Shown here piece after piece: positions 25,940 through 34,755 of a DNA stretch of 64,000 bases. Both the position numbers and the translations under genes were made by a program. The stretch spans positions 434,001 to 498,000 of the forward strand of contig NZ_JAOQNG010000003.1 in assembly GCF_025961225.1 (NCBI RefSeq), in the 5' to 3' direction. The notes under the pieces are model-generated. The model worked only from the letters and a program-made list of their open reading frames with translations. It had not been told where the DNA came from and searched no databases. Position 1 is the first letter of the stretch. The number at the start of each line of letters is the position of its first letter. The stretch is from Azospirillum canadense. Its GTDB lineage: Bacteria; Pseudomonadota; Alphaproteobacteria; Azospirillales; Azospirillaceae.

Positions 25940-27207
25940 ATCCTGGCGCTGAAAAGGGGATCAAGAAGCCACGTCACCAGCGGGCGCTTGTCTAAAAGCA
26001 TGTCCGCCCGCAGCGTCATGCCGGCTTGCAGCGGGAGCCTGCGCCCATAGGCATCGACATCCGGGCGGTCGAGGGTCACGGTCACCTTGTACATGGGTCC
26101 TTGAAGAGTGATCGGCGTGGCAATGTCCGCGCCCGTCAGGACCGTCTGCGAGACCTCGGCGATGCTACCGCCGTAGACGCCGAAACGCTGATACGGAAAG
26201 GCATCGAAGAGCAGTCTGACCCTCTGGGCCGTGCGGACGAAGCCGATCGCCCGGGTGGGCACGAACAATTCGGCCTGCAGGACGCTGTCGGTGGGGAGAA
26301 GCTCGAGTTGCAGGCGGTCGGCGCTGGTGACCTGTCCGACCTTTGCCTGCAGCGCCGACACGCGGCCAGCCCGCGGGGCCAGGATGACGTAGGCGTGTCG
26401 TCCATCAATCTCGGCGAGGCGCTGTTCGGTGCTTGAAAGCTCATTGCGCAGCGATTGGCTCTTGTCTTCCATCGCCGTTGGAAGCTGCTCCAGCGCGTAG
26501 CGTGCATCGACAAGTTCGTTCCGTTTGGTGGACAGGTCCCGATGGAGCGCGTACAGCATCTGTCTTTGCTCAAGAAACTCCTCCTGACGCCGACGATATT
26601 CGATCAGCGGCATATTCCCGCGTTCCTTCAGCTGACCAGCCGACGACAAGGAGTCTTTTGCCAATTTGATCCGTTCATTCTGGGTGTCGATCTGCTCCTC
26701 CAAATAGGAAATTTCCGTGGTGAGGTTCTCGATCGTAATCCTCAGATGCTCCTGTTCAGAGGCGGTCCGGACCATTTGGGCCTTGATTTGGTCGACCAGT
26801 TTCTGCCGTTGGGACGTCAGCGAGGACAGCATGGTGGCGTCCACATTTTGCCCGTCTGCCGTGGTGACCGAATTTTCTACGGTCAACAACGGTTGGCCTT
26901 GCTCAACTTGCTGTCCCTCGGCGACATGAACTGCTTTGATGATGCCGGGGCGTGGTGCGATCACCTTTGCCGTTCCGGAGGCGGGGGATAAATACCCGGT
27001 GACGGTTTCTTTCCGGGTATACTGAGCAAAGGCGACGAACAGAATCAGAATAGCGATGGATGCGGCGATGAGCCCGGTCGATATTTTGAGTGAAGGTGGC
27101 TGAAGTGTCGCGATTTCCCCGAACTTTCGCTGCTGCCGCTGGAAGTCAATCGCCGCCTGACGGAACAGAGTGCGTTCAGCGGGACGAAAAAGCGCTTGCT
27201 CGACCAC
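25936..27207 (-). CDS. HlyD-family membrane fusion protein of a peptide exporter
   Basis: About 423 residues. A short cytoplasmic N-terminus (VVEQALFRPAERTLFRQ) is followed by one helix (TGLIAASIAILILFVAFAQYT), a lipoyl-like half (IAPRPGIIKAVHVAEGQQVEQGQPLLTVE), a long coiled coil (about 150-270), the second lipoyl half (VILAPRAGRVSALQAKVGQ) and beta-barrel strands. The CvaA/RaxA-like start is the GTG at 27207 behind GGAG; ATG codons at 27252 and 27321 are alternatives. It should link the C39 exporter to an outer-membrane TolC, which is not encoded here. Confidence 0.88.
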   Translation of the reverse strand: MVEQALFRPAERTLFRQAAIDFQRQQRKFGEIATLQPPSLKISTGLIAASIAILILFVAFAQYTRKETVTGYLSPASGTAKVIAPRPGIIKAVHVAEGQQVEQGQPLLTVENSVTTADGQNVDATMLSSLTSQRQKLVDQIKAQMVRTASEQEHLRITIENLTTEISYLEEQIDTQNERIKLAKDSLSSAGQLKERGNMPLIEYRRRQEEFLEQRQMLYALHRDLSTKRNELVDARYALEQLPTAMEDKSQSLRNELSSTEQRLAEIDGRHAYVILAPRAGRVSALQAKVGQVTSADRLQLELLPTDSVLQAELFVPTRAIGFVRTAQRVRLLFDAFPYQRFGVYGGSIAEVSQTVLTGADIATPITLQGPMYKVTVTLDRPDVDAYGRRLPLQAGMTLRADMLLDKRPLVTWLLDPLFSARM

Positions 27208-27466
27208 GACGTTTCTCCGATGGAACGAGCCTGCAGGCTCCCCGCCCGGCATCCGTTTGCCAAAGACCGCGCCATCAAGCGGACGGAGCAAGCGGCAGCC
27301 GAGCGCTTTCCTCTCTGCCACGTCCTGGGCATCGACGGATGGGGGAAACGGCGATGAGGCTTTTCAGGTTGAGTGGTGGTGGCCGGAGCCGAACACCCCG
27401 CGGGTCCCTCGCGGATCGTCCGCCCGAGACGTGGCAAGAACGCCGGGAAAGCCGGCCGACACCGGA

Positions 27467-27502
27467 AGCCCCTTTCCTGGCGCGTGTGCCAGGAAAGGGG
27501 CT
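27467..27502. terminator. 14-bp perfect hairpin between precursor and transport genes
   Basis: AGCCCCTTTCCTGG (27467-27480) and its complement (27489-27502) flank an 8-base loop. It lies downstream of the precursor stop and upstream of the adaptor start on the minus strand. No T-tract follows, so it may act as a partial terminator or mRNA stabiliser that keeps precursor mRNA in excess over transporter mRNA. Confidence 0.6.
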
Positions 27503-27558
27503 CCATGCGAACCATTGACGGAAAGGACCGTCGGACGGATCACCGGCTCAAAGCGTTC

Positions 27559-27837
27559 TTACGTGCTCGAGGTGGCGGTCGCCGTTCCGCTGGTGGAGGT
27601 GGCGGTGCCACCGTCGCCGCCAAAGGAACTGTAGAAGATCGCTCCCTTGTAGTTGCCGCCCTTGGCGTTCCAATCACCATTGACGGTGATGTCTCCACCA
27701 TTGCCGCCATTCGCGGAGGCGTAGGCGACGGACGCCGCGACGGCGAGGGCAACTTCGCTGCGGTGGTGATGACCACGGTTCCCGCCGCTCACCGCGTCCA
27801 TCTCAGCATCAGTCAGCTCGATAAGCATATCGGTCAT
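27559..27837 (-). CDS. Double-glycine-leader secreted peptide precursor
   Basis: A 92-residue peptide with an AGGAGG site just upstream of its ATG. The leader MTDMLIELTDAEMDAVSGG has the consensus of C39-cleaved peptides: hydrophobic and acidic residues at the usual spacing, then Gly-Gly at 18-19. Cleavage gives a 73-residue core beginning NRGHHHRSEVALAVAASVAY. The core has a small-residue helix, several GG or GN pairs (NGGNGGDITVNGDW, SSFGGDGG) and a Ser/Thr/Ala-rich tail. It contains no Cys and there is no modification enzyme nearby, so an unmodified class II microcin-like or signalling peptide is likely. Confidence 0.8.
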   Translation of the reverse strand: MTDMLIELTDAEMDAVSGGNRGHHHRSEVALAVAASVAYASANGGNGGDITVNGDWNAKGGNYKGAIFYSSFGGDGGTATSTSGTATATSST

Positions 27838-28408
27838 CTTTTCCTCCTAAAATGTCAGAATTGACAGTACATCATTTGCGGCACGGCCGCAGTTTTCCGG
27901 GGAGCATTTGGGATTGCGCCGGAGTAGATGCCAGGAGCTTCTAGGGAGTGGGGATATTTGCGAAAGCGCCCGGCATGTGAATGCGTTGTTCTATGCGCAT
28001 TCTGTCGTGCCGACCGACTCATACTGGCCCGAAGTCTGCTGGGATTACCAGCCGCACTTTGGGGCCTTCTGCCCATTGGACAGGACGATAAGCACATGCG
28101 GTAGAGAGATACCGGCGTTTGTGCGTGAGATCAGGCCAAAATAAGAGGTGTTTTGACGACTGAAGCACGCACGGCTAACTCGTTATCACCTTCTATTTCC
28201 ATGCTGTAATGGCTCAAAATAATGTATACGATATCCTTCGAGGGCAATATTGCTGATCGTGGCGAGACAGCGTAGTCCTGTGCCGATCGGGCCTATCACG
28301 CGTGGAGGGCAGTACCGAAACGGTAGAGTACGTCAAGACAATCGTGGCTTTTCATCGCGACAGCTTGGTGCAGGGATGCGGGAATGGCGGCGGCTTGCGG
28401 ATCGGCGT
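27838..28408. other. Gene-free region upstream of the secretion cassette
   Basis: No coding frame is supported. It should contain the promoter of the peptide precursor. An AT-rich patch lies at about 28180-28250 within otherwise GC-rich DNA. No immunity or regulator gene is visible here. Confidence 0.4.
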
Positions 28409-28560
28409 GACGTTGGCGCACAAATCGTCGGAAGCTGGCGGTGTTATGGTTTTGGCGGGTATAGAGGCGTCCCGCTGAAGCCGAGAGCCAGATGCCCTAC
28501 AAGGCCAACGAGAGCCGCCGCCACAAGATCCCGCGCGCCCGCTACCGGGTCGAGAACTGA
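28409..28560 (+). mobile_element. IS5 remnant, left piece
   Basis: The end GACGTTGGCGCACAAATCG is the same as the tip of the IS5 at 9043-10141. It is followed by the first 22 codons of the transposase (MPYKANESRRHKIPRARYRV...). The reading frame stops at the group II intron boundary; the next codons reappear at 32240. Confidence 0.8.
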
Positions 28561-30465
28561 ATCGCGGTAGGGAACGCCATTACTGGCGTCCCCCCGCACA
28601 GATCCGTACGTGCGGCATTCCCGCATACGGCTCCTACCTCGGGTGTTTGACGGCAAAGCGTTGCTGCGGCCAAGGGTGAAGGATCCGCGGTTTGGGGAGC
28701 CAGTCGTTGGCGATCTTGGCAATCCTCGCCCACGTCGAGGCATCCTTCTGGCTTCGTCGCCGGAGCGTGCGTCGCCAGAGGTCGATGACGTGATAGCGAA
28801 ACGCCTCCAAGGCGCGACTGTTGGTCGGCACCGCGTGATAGTTGTAGTACCCGGTGGTGACCTGCCTCAGCCATTGCCCCTGTCGAGGAATAGGCTGGTG
28901 CATGCGCCGTCGCAGCTCCTCCTTGATCTCTGTGAGCTTGACCTGCATGCGGTCGCGACGGGTCTTCCGATGGATTTGGAAGTCACCCCGGCGCGTCTTG
29001 CCGCAGATGAAAGTGAAGCCCAGGAACGTGAAGGTCTCCGGTTTGCCGAGCCCGCGCCGCTTTCGATTGGCCGCGGCGAAGCGGCCGAACTCCAGCAGGC
29101 GGGTCTTGTCCGGATGGAGCGACAACGCGAACTCCCGTAACCGCTCGCGCATGGCCTCCCAGAAGCGCCGGGCATCCGCCTCGTGCTCGAAGCCGACGAC
29201 GATAGCGTCGGCATAGCGCACGATGATCATAGCGCCCGTGGCCTCGCGCCGTCGCCAGCGCTCGGCCCAGAGGTCGAAGACGTAGTGCAGGTAAACGTTG
29301 GCGAGCAGTGGTGAGGCCACCGAGCCTTGCCCCGTCCCCGTGTCACTGGTCGTCACGACCTCATCCTCCAAGACACCCGCCTTGAGCCATTTCTGGATCA
29401 GGCGGATGATGCGCGGGTCGCCGATCCGGTGGTTCAGGAAGCGGACGAGCCAGCTTTGGTCCACCGCGTCGAAGAACGACTGGATGTCGGCATCGAGGAT
29501 GAAGTTCACCTTGGTGCTGGAGATGCCGACCACCAGGGCGTCCAGCGCATCGTGCTGGCCGCGCTTGGGCCGGAACCCGTACGAGAACCCGAGGAAGTCC
29601 TCCTCGTAGATCGCGTTCAGCACCGCGACGACCGCTCTCTGGACGATCTTGTCCTCCAGAGCGGCGATCGCCAGCGGCCGCTGTCGCCCGTCCGCCTTCG
29701 GGATGTACCGTCGGCGCGACGGCAGGGCTTTGTACGCTCCCCGGTGGACCCGGTCGTGCAGGTCCTGGAGCCGAAGCTCCAGGTCCGCCTCGTAGTCCTG
29801 CCACGTCAGCCCATCCACTCCCGGCGCGGCGTTCCGCTTGAGGGCGAAGAACGCCAGCCGGAGCAGGTCGGGGTTGAGATGATGGAAGAGCGCGGTGAAC
29901 CGTTCCTTCTTCCTGTGTCTTGCGGCCTGCCGTACGCGGTCCAGCGCCTGGGACACGCTTTCCCGGTTCTGCGCCCGGCGCGTGCTTTGCTGGCCCGCGT
30001 TCCCCTTGGTCCCCGCCCTTCGCTCCCCCGGCTCCGCGGCCGGTCGCCCGGCCTTGTTCGTCGGCTTCATCGCTACTATGGCGGGGTCTGACTTCTCCCG
30101 TCCGTGCATCATCGGCTACGGCTCCTCACCTTCCCGATGCGGACCCGGGGCAAACCTCGGGTCGGGCGGGAGATCTCCCGGTTCCCGTACAAGGAGCGTC
30201 CGTGCATGCTGGGGTCTCTGACCACGCCGGGCCGGCGGGGGCTCGCGCTGGCGCCCCCACTCGTATGGCCTTCCGTTACAGTAACAACGTCGGCACCCGG
30301 GACTGTCGCCCTTTCGCGGCTCAATGGCCAGCCTGCACGCTCCCCTGCCGACGCTTCGCCGGCCCCCTCGCGAGGGCCGACGCACGGCTCGGGGCCAGTG
30401 TGGGTCGCTACTCCTTCACTGCAATGGACTTGCACCATCTACTCCTTGCCGGTCTCCCGGCGCAC
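28561..30465 (-). mobile_element. Group II intron (1905 bp)
   Basis: On the minus strand the element begins GTGCGCCGGGAG at 30465 and ends CTACCGCGAT at 28561, matching the GUGYG...AY rule. A domain V hairpin (minus strand of 28601-28633: GAGCCGTATGCGG...CCGCACGTACGG) and a domain VI stem follow the reverse transcriptase gene. It is inserted exactly between the IS5 remnant and the left tip of the IS1182. Confidence 0.85.
28634..30112 (-). CDS. ltrA: Group II intron reverse transcriptase/maturase with altered YADD box
   Basis: The 492-residue protein has the RT fingers-palm (ALKRNAAPGVDGLTWQDYE, PKADGRQRPLAIAALEDKIVQRAV, YGFRPKRGQHDALDAL, ILDADIQSFFDAVD, GTGQGSVASPLLANVYLHYVFD) and a maturase domain X (GDFQIHRKTRRDRM... 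NYHAVPTNSRALEAFRYHVIDLW). It has no endonuclease domain. The catalytic box reads RYADAIVVG instead of RYADDFVVG, so one of the three metal-binding Asp residues is missing. Splicing help through domain X may persist; reverse transcription should not. Confidence 0.9.
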   Translation of the reverse strand: MMHGREKSDPAIVAMKPTNKAGRPAAEPGERRAGTKGNAGQQSTRRAQNRESVSQALDRVRQAARHRKKERFTALFHHLNPDLLRLAFFALKRNAAPGVDGLTWQDYEADLELRLQDLHDRVHRGAYKALPSRRRYIPKADGRQRPLAIAALEDKIVQRAVVAVLNAIYEEDFLGFSYGFRPKRGQHDALDALVVGISSTKVNFILDADIQSFFDAVDQSWLVRFLNHRIGDPRIIRLIQKWLKAGVLEDEVVTTSDTGTGQGSVASPLLANVYLHYVFDLWAERWRRREATGAMIIVRYADAIVVGFEHEADARRFWEAMRERLREFALSLHPDKTRLLEFGRFAAANRKRRGLGKPETFTFLGFTFICGKTRRGDFQIHRKTRRDRMQVKLTEIKEELRRRMHQPIPRQGQWLRQVTTGYYNYHAVPTNSRALEAFRYHVIDLWRRTLRRRSQKDASTWARIAKIANDWLPKPRILHPWPQQRFAVKHPR

Positions 30466-30466
30466 T

Positions 30467-32241
30467 ACCGTTGGCGAACTTGGCAGCGTCGGTCCGCCGT
30501 TCCTGAGCCGATCGGACCTCTGCTCCGGCTGTTAGGGGAGGTGATGCCGTTGGGGAGAACTGCCATGTCACTGCCAAAACAGCGCATTGAGTCTATTCCG
30601 GCGGAGACGGCCCGGGTGGCCCGCGCGGCGTTTCCCAAGGGCACTCTTTGCATGCGCTTACGGGATGAGTTTGGCCCAATCTTCCAAGATACGCTGTTCA
30701 GCACCCTATAGTCGCACACCGGCCAGCCGGCCGTCTCGCCATGGCGCCTGGCCCTCATCTGCGTTCTGCAGTTTGCTGAGGGGCTGTCTGACCGCCAAGC
30801 CGCGGAGGCCGTGCGCAGCCGGATTGACTGGAAATACGCCTTGGCTCTTGAGTTGACCGACCCGGGCTTCGACTTTTCCGTCCTGTGTGAGTTTCGCGCC
30901 CGCTTGGTTGCGGATCATGGTGAGCATTTGGTGTTTGACGCGCTTGTCCGACGGCTCATCGAATGTGGTCTGTTGAAGCCGCATGGCCGGTACCGGACGG
31001 ATTCCACCGATGTCTTGGCGGCGGTACGGACCATCAACCGCTTGGAAGGCGTCGGCGAGATGCTCCGAGCAGCGCTCAACGATTTGGCCACTGTGGCCCC
31101 GGCATGGCTGCGCACGCAGGTCCGGGAAGACTGGAGCGACCGCTACAGTCGGCGCGTGGAGGATCATCGCCTTCCCAAAACCGAAGCCGCTCGGCGCACC
31201 TTAGCCGAGCAAATTGGCAGCGATGGGCATCAGCTGCTCGCCGCTCTTTATGAGCCGACAACGCCGCCGTGGCTGCGAGAGCGCCCAGCCGTCCAGTGCC
31301 TGCGCCAATACTGGGTTCAGCAGTTCTACGTGGCCGACGACAAGGTGACGTGGCGGACACCGGCTGATCTGCCGCCAGCGGGCCTGCGCGCGCACACGCC
31401 TTATGATCCAGATTCGCGCTACGCCAACCGGCGGACGACCGGCTGGCACGGCGACAAGGTTCACCTGACGGAAACGTGTGATGAGGGCGCTCCTCATTTC
31501 ATCACCCACGTGGTGACGACGTCAGCAACGGTCCCGGACCTGAGTATGACCGTGCCGATCCACGAGGCGCTCGCAACTCGGGGCCTCCTGCCGCATCGCC
31601 ATTATCTGGATGCGGGGTATATCGATGCCGGCATTCGGGTCTGCTCGACACGGGATTTCCACGTCGCGCCCGTCAGTCCGGTTCGGCCCAACAGCAACTG
31701 GCAAAGCAAAGTGCCGGGCGGCTACACCATTGATGCCTTCACCATTGACTGGGAGAACCGCAAGGTGCGCTGCCCGCAAGGGCAGCTCAATACGACCTGG
31801 AAACCCGGCAAAGACATGCAGGGAAACGACGTTCTTGAAATTACCTTTGGCCATGCGATCTGCCGACGCTGCCCAAGCCGGGCTCTGTGTACTCATGCGC
31901 CCTCGGCGTCGCGCCGCATCACGGTACGCCCGCAGCCCGAACACGAGGCCACCCAGAAGGCGCGCCGCGAGCAGCAAAACGAGGGCTGGCAGGCCGACTA
32001 CGCGCGGCGCGCGGGCATCGAAGGTACCCTTTCGCAGGGGACCCGAGCCTTTGAACTCCGAAAATGCCGCTACTTTGGTTTGGCAAAGATCTCTCTAGGA
32101 AGTCCTTGCGGCCACGGCCATGAACTTGGTCCGGGCCTACGCTTGGCTTTCCGACCAGCCACTTGCAAAAACGCGCCGCTCACGCTTCGCAACCGTGTGT
32201 AGCCCCGCTGTGACCTGAGCCACCGGGTTCGCCAACAGTGT
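30467..32241 (+). mobile_element. IS1182-family element
   Basis: Inverted ends begin ACCGTTGGCGAAC at about 30467 and, on the other strand at about 32239, ACTGTTGGCGAAC. The element is flanked by direct repeats GTCGAGAACTG at 28549-28559 and 32240-32250. The left copy is now separated from the element by the group II intron. Confidence 0.75.
30565..32218 (+). pseudogene. IS1182-family transposase with amber codon and frameshift
   Basis: The frame starts MSLPKQRIESIPAETARVARAAFPKG. Codon 49 (30709-30711) is TAG. The same frame continues with HTGQPAVSPWRLALICVLQFAEGLSDRQAAEAV, SVLCEFRARL, YRTDSTDVLAAVR and RAGIEGTLSQGTRAFELRKCRYFGLAKISL. A second lesion near 32094, a one-base loss, shifts the true C-terminus (EVLAATAMNLVRAYAWLSDQ) to another frame ending at 32218. 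The element is thus dead unless complemented. Confidence 0.85.
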
Positions 32242-32290
32242 CGAGAACTGGGCGGCCTATGATGCGGCGCTGCGTCGGCGTGGTGTTGTC
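32240..32290 (+). mobile_element. IS5 remnant, right piece
   Basis: VENWAAYDAALRRRG, the direct continuation of the transposase interrupted at 28560, is encoded here. It breaks off at the IS6 tip at about 32290. The remaining 3' part of the IS5 is absent. Confidence 0.75.
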
Positions 32291-33068
32291 AGGTTGCTGG
32301 TCGTTGGTTCGGCATGGCAGGGTGCCGGGCATGAGCACGACGCCCAGTCCGTACCGCGGTTTCCGCTTTCCAGCGGCGATCATCAACGAAGCGGTGTGGC
32401 TTTACCACGGATTCAGCTTGAGCCTGCGCGAGGTCGAACTGATGCTGGCGGCGCGCGGCATCGAGGTCAGCTACGAGACCATCCGGGAGTGGAGGCTGCG
32501 CTTCGGCCGGGAGTTCGCCAACGCGCTCAAGCGCCGTCGGCCCCAGCCGGGCGACAAATGGTTCCTCGACGAGGTGTTCATCCGCATCCGCGGCAAGCAG
32601 CACTACCTGTGGCGCGCGATCGACCAGAACGGCATGGTGCTGGACATTCTGGTCCAGAGCCGGCGCAACACGAAGGCGGCCAAGCGCTTCTTTCGCAAGC
32701 TGCTGAAAGGGGTGCGTTACGCCCCACGCGTCCTCGTCACCGACAAGCTGAAGTCCTACGCGGCAGCGAAGACGGATCTGAAGCTCGGTGGCGAACACCG
32801 ACAAAGCCGATACCTGAACAACGCCGGCGAAGTGTCGCATCAACCAACCCGACGGCGCGAACGGCACATGAAGAGGTTCAAGTCCGCCAGGCATGCCCAA
32901 CAGTTTCTCTCCACCAACAGCCCGATCCACAACCACTTCCAACTGCGCCGCCACTTGATTTCCGCTACCGAGTATCGCGCCGCCCGCGCTCGCGCTTTCA
33001 CTACGTGGCGCGAGGCGACCGGCCTTGCCCGGACCGCCTGAACCAGTGAACAAGCAGGTTGTCCAAAC
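32290..33068 (+). mobile_element. IS6-family element inside the IS5 remnant
   Basis: The left tip GTGTTGTCAGGTTGC begins at about 32283-32290. A weaker, inverted match lies at about 33052-33068 after the transposase stop. The same left-tip sequence recurs at about 45010-45030 beside the chimeric fragment. Confidence 0.55.
32331..33041 (+). CDS. IS6-family transposase
   Basis: A 236-residue DDE transposase, MSTTPSPYRGFRFPAAIINEAVWLYHGF, with helix-turn-helix IEVSYETIREWRLRFG, KWFLDEVFIRIRGK (Asp), LVTDKLKSYAAA (Asp) and NNAGEVSHQPTRRRERHMKRFKS (Glu region). The start is chosen by family length; the frame is open upstream through the IS5 remnant. Intact. Confidence 0.92.
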   Translation: MSTTPSPYRGFRFPAAIINEAVWLYHGFSLSLREVELMLAARGIEVSYETIREWRLRFGREFANALKRRRPQPGDKWFLDEVFIRIRGKQHYLWRAIDQNGMVLDILVQSRRNTKAAKRFFRKLLKGVRYAPRVLVTDKLKSYAAAKTDLKLGGEHRQSRYLNNAGEVSHQPTRRRERHMKRFKSARHAQQFLSTNSPIHNHFQLRRHLISATEYRAARARAFTTWREATGLARTA

Positions 33069-33180
33069 CCTCAGTGCATCAACCGACCGCCAAGTTGATG
33101 GTGTGGACGACCGCTGCTCCCGGCATCGAGGTGCCATAGATTGGTGGTTGCTGAACTCCACCTATGAGAGGGCCGTCCAC

Positions 33181-34209
33181 ATGAGCATTGTCACCGTCGG
33201 TCTCGATCTTGCCAAGCACGTCTTCCAGGTTCATGGCGTTGATGAAGCCGGAAAGGTGGTCGTGCGCCGGCAGCTTCGCCGGGAGCAGGTGGAGGCGTTC
33301 TTTCGTGGCTTGACGCCTTGCCTGGTCGGTCTGGAGGCGTGCGCGACGGCTCATCACTGGGCGCGTCTCATCCGGGCTCTCGGCCATGAGGTCCGGCTGA
33401 TCCCGCCGACCCGGGTCAGGGCCTACGTGCAGCGCGGCAAGAAGAACGACGCCGCCGATGCCGCGGCCATCGCTGAGGCGGTGACGCGGCCGCACATGGC
33501 CTTCGTTCCGATCAAGAGCGAGGACCAGCAAGGCGTTCTGGTGCTTCATCGCTCCCGTGACCTGCTGGTGCGGCAGCGCACCATGCTGCTCAATGCCCTG
33601 CGCGCCCATCTGGCGGAATTCGGCATCGTGGGGGCGCAAGGCCCTCGTAAGCTGGCCGAGTTGATCGATCGGCTGAACGATCTGACGCTCCCCGAGCTGG
33701 TTCGCTTGGCGCTGGTGGAATTGGCCGAACAGATCGCGAGCTGCCGTGCGCGGATTGCGGCCCTGGAGAAGGCCATCCTGGCGTGGCATCGCACCACCGA
33801 GGCCAGTCGCAATCTGGCCACCATTCCCGGCATCGGGCCGATCACCGCCTCGGTGCTCGCCGCCACCGTCAGCGATCCGAGCGCGTTCAAGAACGGCCGC
33901 CAGCTGGCCGCGTGGCTGGGGCTGGTGCCGCGGCAGAATTCCAGCGGCGGCAAGGATCGGCTCGGCGGCATCACCAAGGCTGGCGACCGCTCGCTCCGTC
34001 GTCTTCTGGTCATGGGCGCCACCACGGTGATCCGCTATGCCCGCCGCAAAGCGCCCGGCGAGGGCGAGTGGCTGAAGGGCCTGCTGGCCCGCAAACCGCC
34101 CCGGCTGGTCAGCATCGCGCTGGCCAACAAGATGGCCCGCATCGCCTGGGCGGTGCTCAGCCGCGGCGACGTCTACCGCAAGACTGTCCCGGTTCCGGCG
34201 GTTCCCTGA
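33181..34209 (+). CDS. IS110-family transposase, IS1111-type
   Basis: The 342-residue recombinase begins MSIVTVGLDLAKHVFQVHGVDEAG, the IS1111 subgroup signature, with D9. It continues with VGLEACATAHHW (Glu), KKNDAADAAAIAEAV (Asp residues), TIPGIGPITASVLAATVSD, RQNSSGGKDRLGGITKAGDRSLRRLLV (serine region) and LANKMARIAWAVLSRG. It looks functional. A structured element lies 55 bp after the stop, where IS1111-type elements are expected to carry their guide RNA. Confidence 0.92.
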   Translation: MSIVTVGLDLAKHVFQVHGVDEAGKVVVRRQLRREQVEAFFRGLTPCLVGLEACATAHHWARLIRALGHEVRLIPPTRVRAYVQRGKKNDAADAAAIAEAVTRPHMAFVPIKSEDQQGVLVLHRSRDLLVRQRTMLLNALRAHLAEFGIVGAQGPRKLAELIDRLNDLTLPELVRLALVELAEQIASCRARIAALEKAILAWHRTTEASRNLATIPGIGPITASVLAATVSDPSAFKNGRQLAAWLGLVPRQNSSGGKDRLGGITKAGDRSLRRLLVMGATTVIRYARRKAPGEGEWLKGLLARKPPRLVSIALANKMARIAWAVLSRGDVYRKTVPVPAVP

Positions 34210-34264
34210 GCCGTCAGCGCCAGGAGCATCCGGAGCGGATTGTCCGCCCGTCCGCGGAACCTTC

Positions 34265-34311
34265 TCAAGCCTGGCCCTGCGGGCCACCGCCTGCGGCGGC
34301 GCTGGGCTTGA
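34265..34311. repeat. Three-stem structured element, copy 2
   Basis: Outer stem TCAAGCC/GGCTTGA encloses hairpins GGCCC-TGC-GGGCC and CCGCC-TGC-GGCGG with the same spacers as copy 1 at 17457-17504. The fifth outer pair is G-C here and C-G there, a compensatory change. It is 55 bp downstream of the IS1111-type transposase stop, probably in the element's non-coding right end. Confidence 0.65.
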
Positions 34312-34755
34312 CAAGGCCCTGCCGACGAGCGGTCTGTTCCACCATCGGATGCAAGCCACCGTGTCGCTGGACCGTCCGGTTTGGTAACGCTGAAGAACAG
34401 GACCATGCTGTGTGAGGGTGCCGAGAGAGGTGATGGCGAAACGGTTCGAGCCGGGGATCGGGAAGACCCACGTACTGTCATGCGCCTCGAGCGCGGCACG
34501 TTGATCGGGACCCAATCCCGCGGAGTTCATCATGGCCCGCGGTCATCAGCACCGCATCCTTCGAGGCCGGACACAGGACCGCACCCGACCTTTTCGCCAA
34601 GCCAGATCTCTTTTCCCTTGCGCCGCAGCGGTCGTCCACACATGACAATACCCCTGGAACCTTGTCTACATGAGGCCGTAGACCCGATCTGAGTTCCTCT
34701 GGGCCAGGTGGCACACCACATGGAACGGTGGATGGGTGACATGGGAACCCGGCGG
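34312..34755. other. Gene-free stretch
   Basis: No coding frame is supported. It includes the outer part of the IS1111-type right end and the downstream side of the hybrid kinase gene. Nothing else is recognised. Confidence 0.35.

Noticed and set aside
27855..28097. 80-codon minus-strand frame upstream of the GG-leader peptide, as a second precursor or immunity gene
   Set aside because: No ribosome site, no double-glycine leader and no membrane helix.
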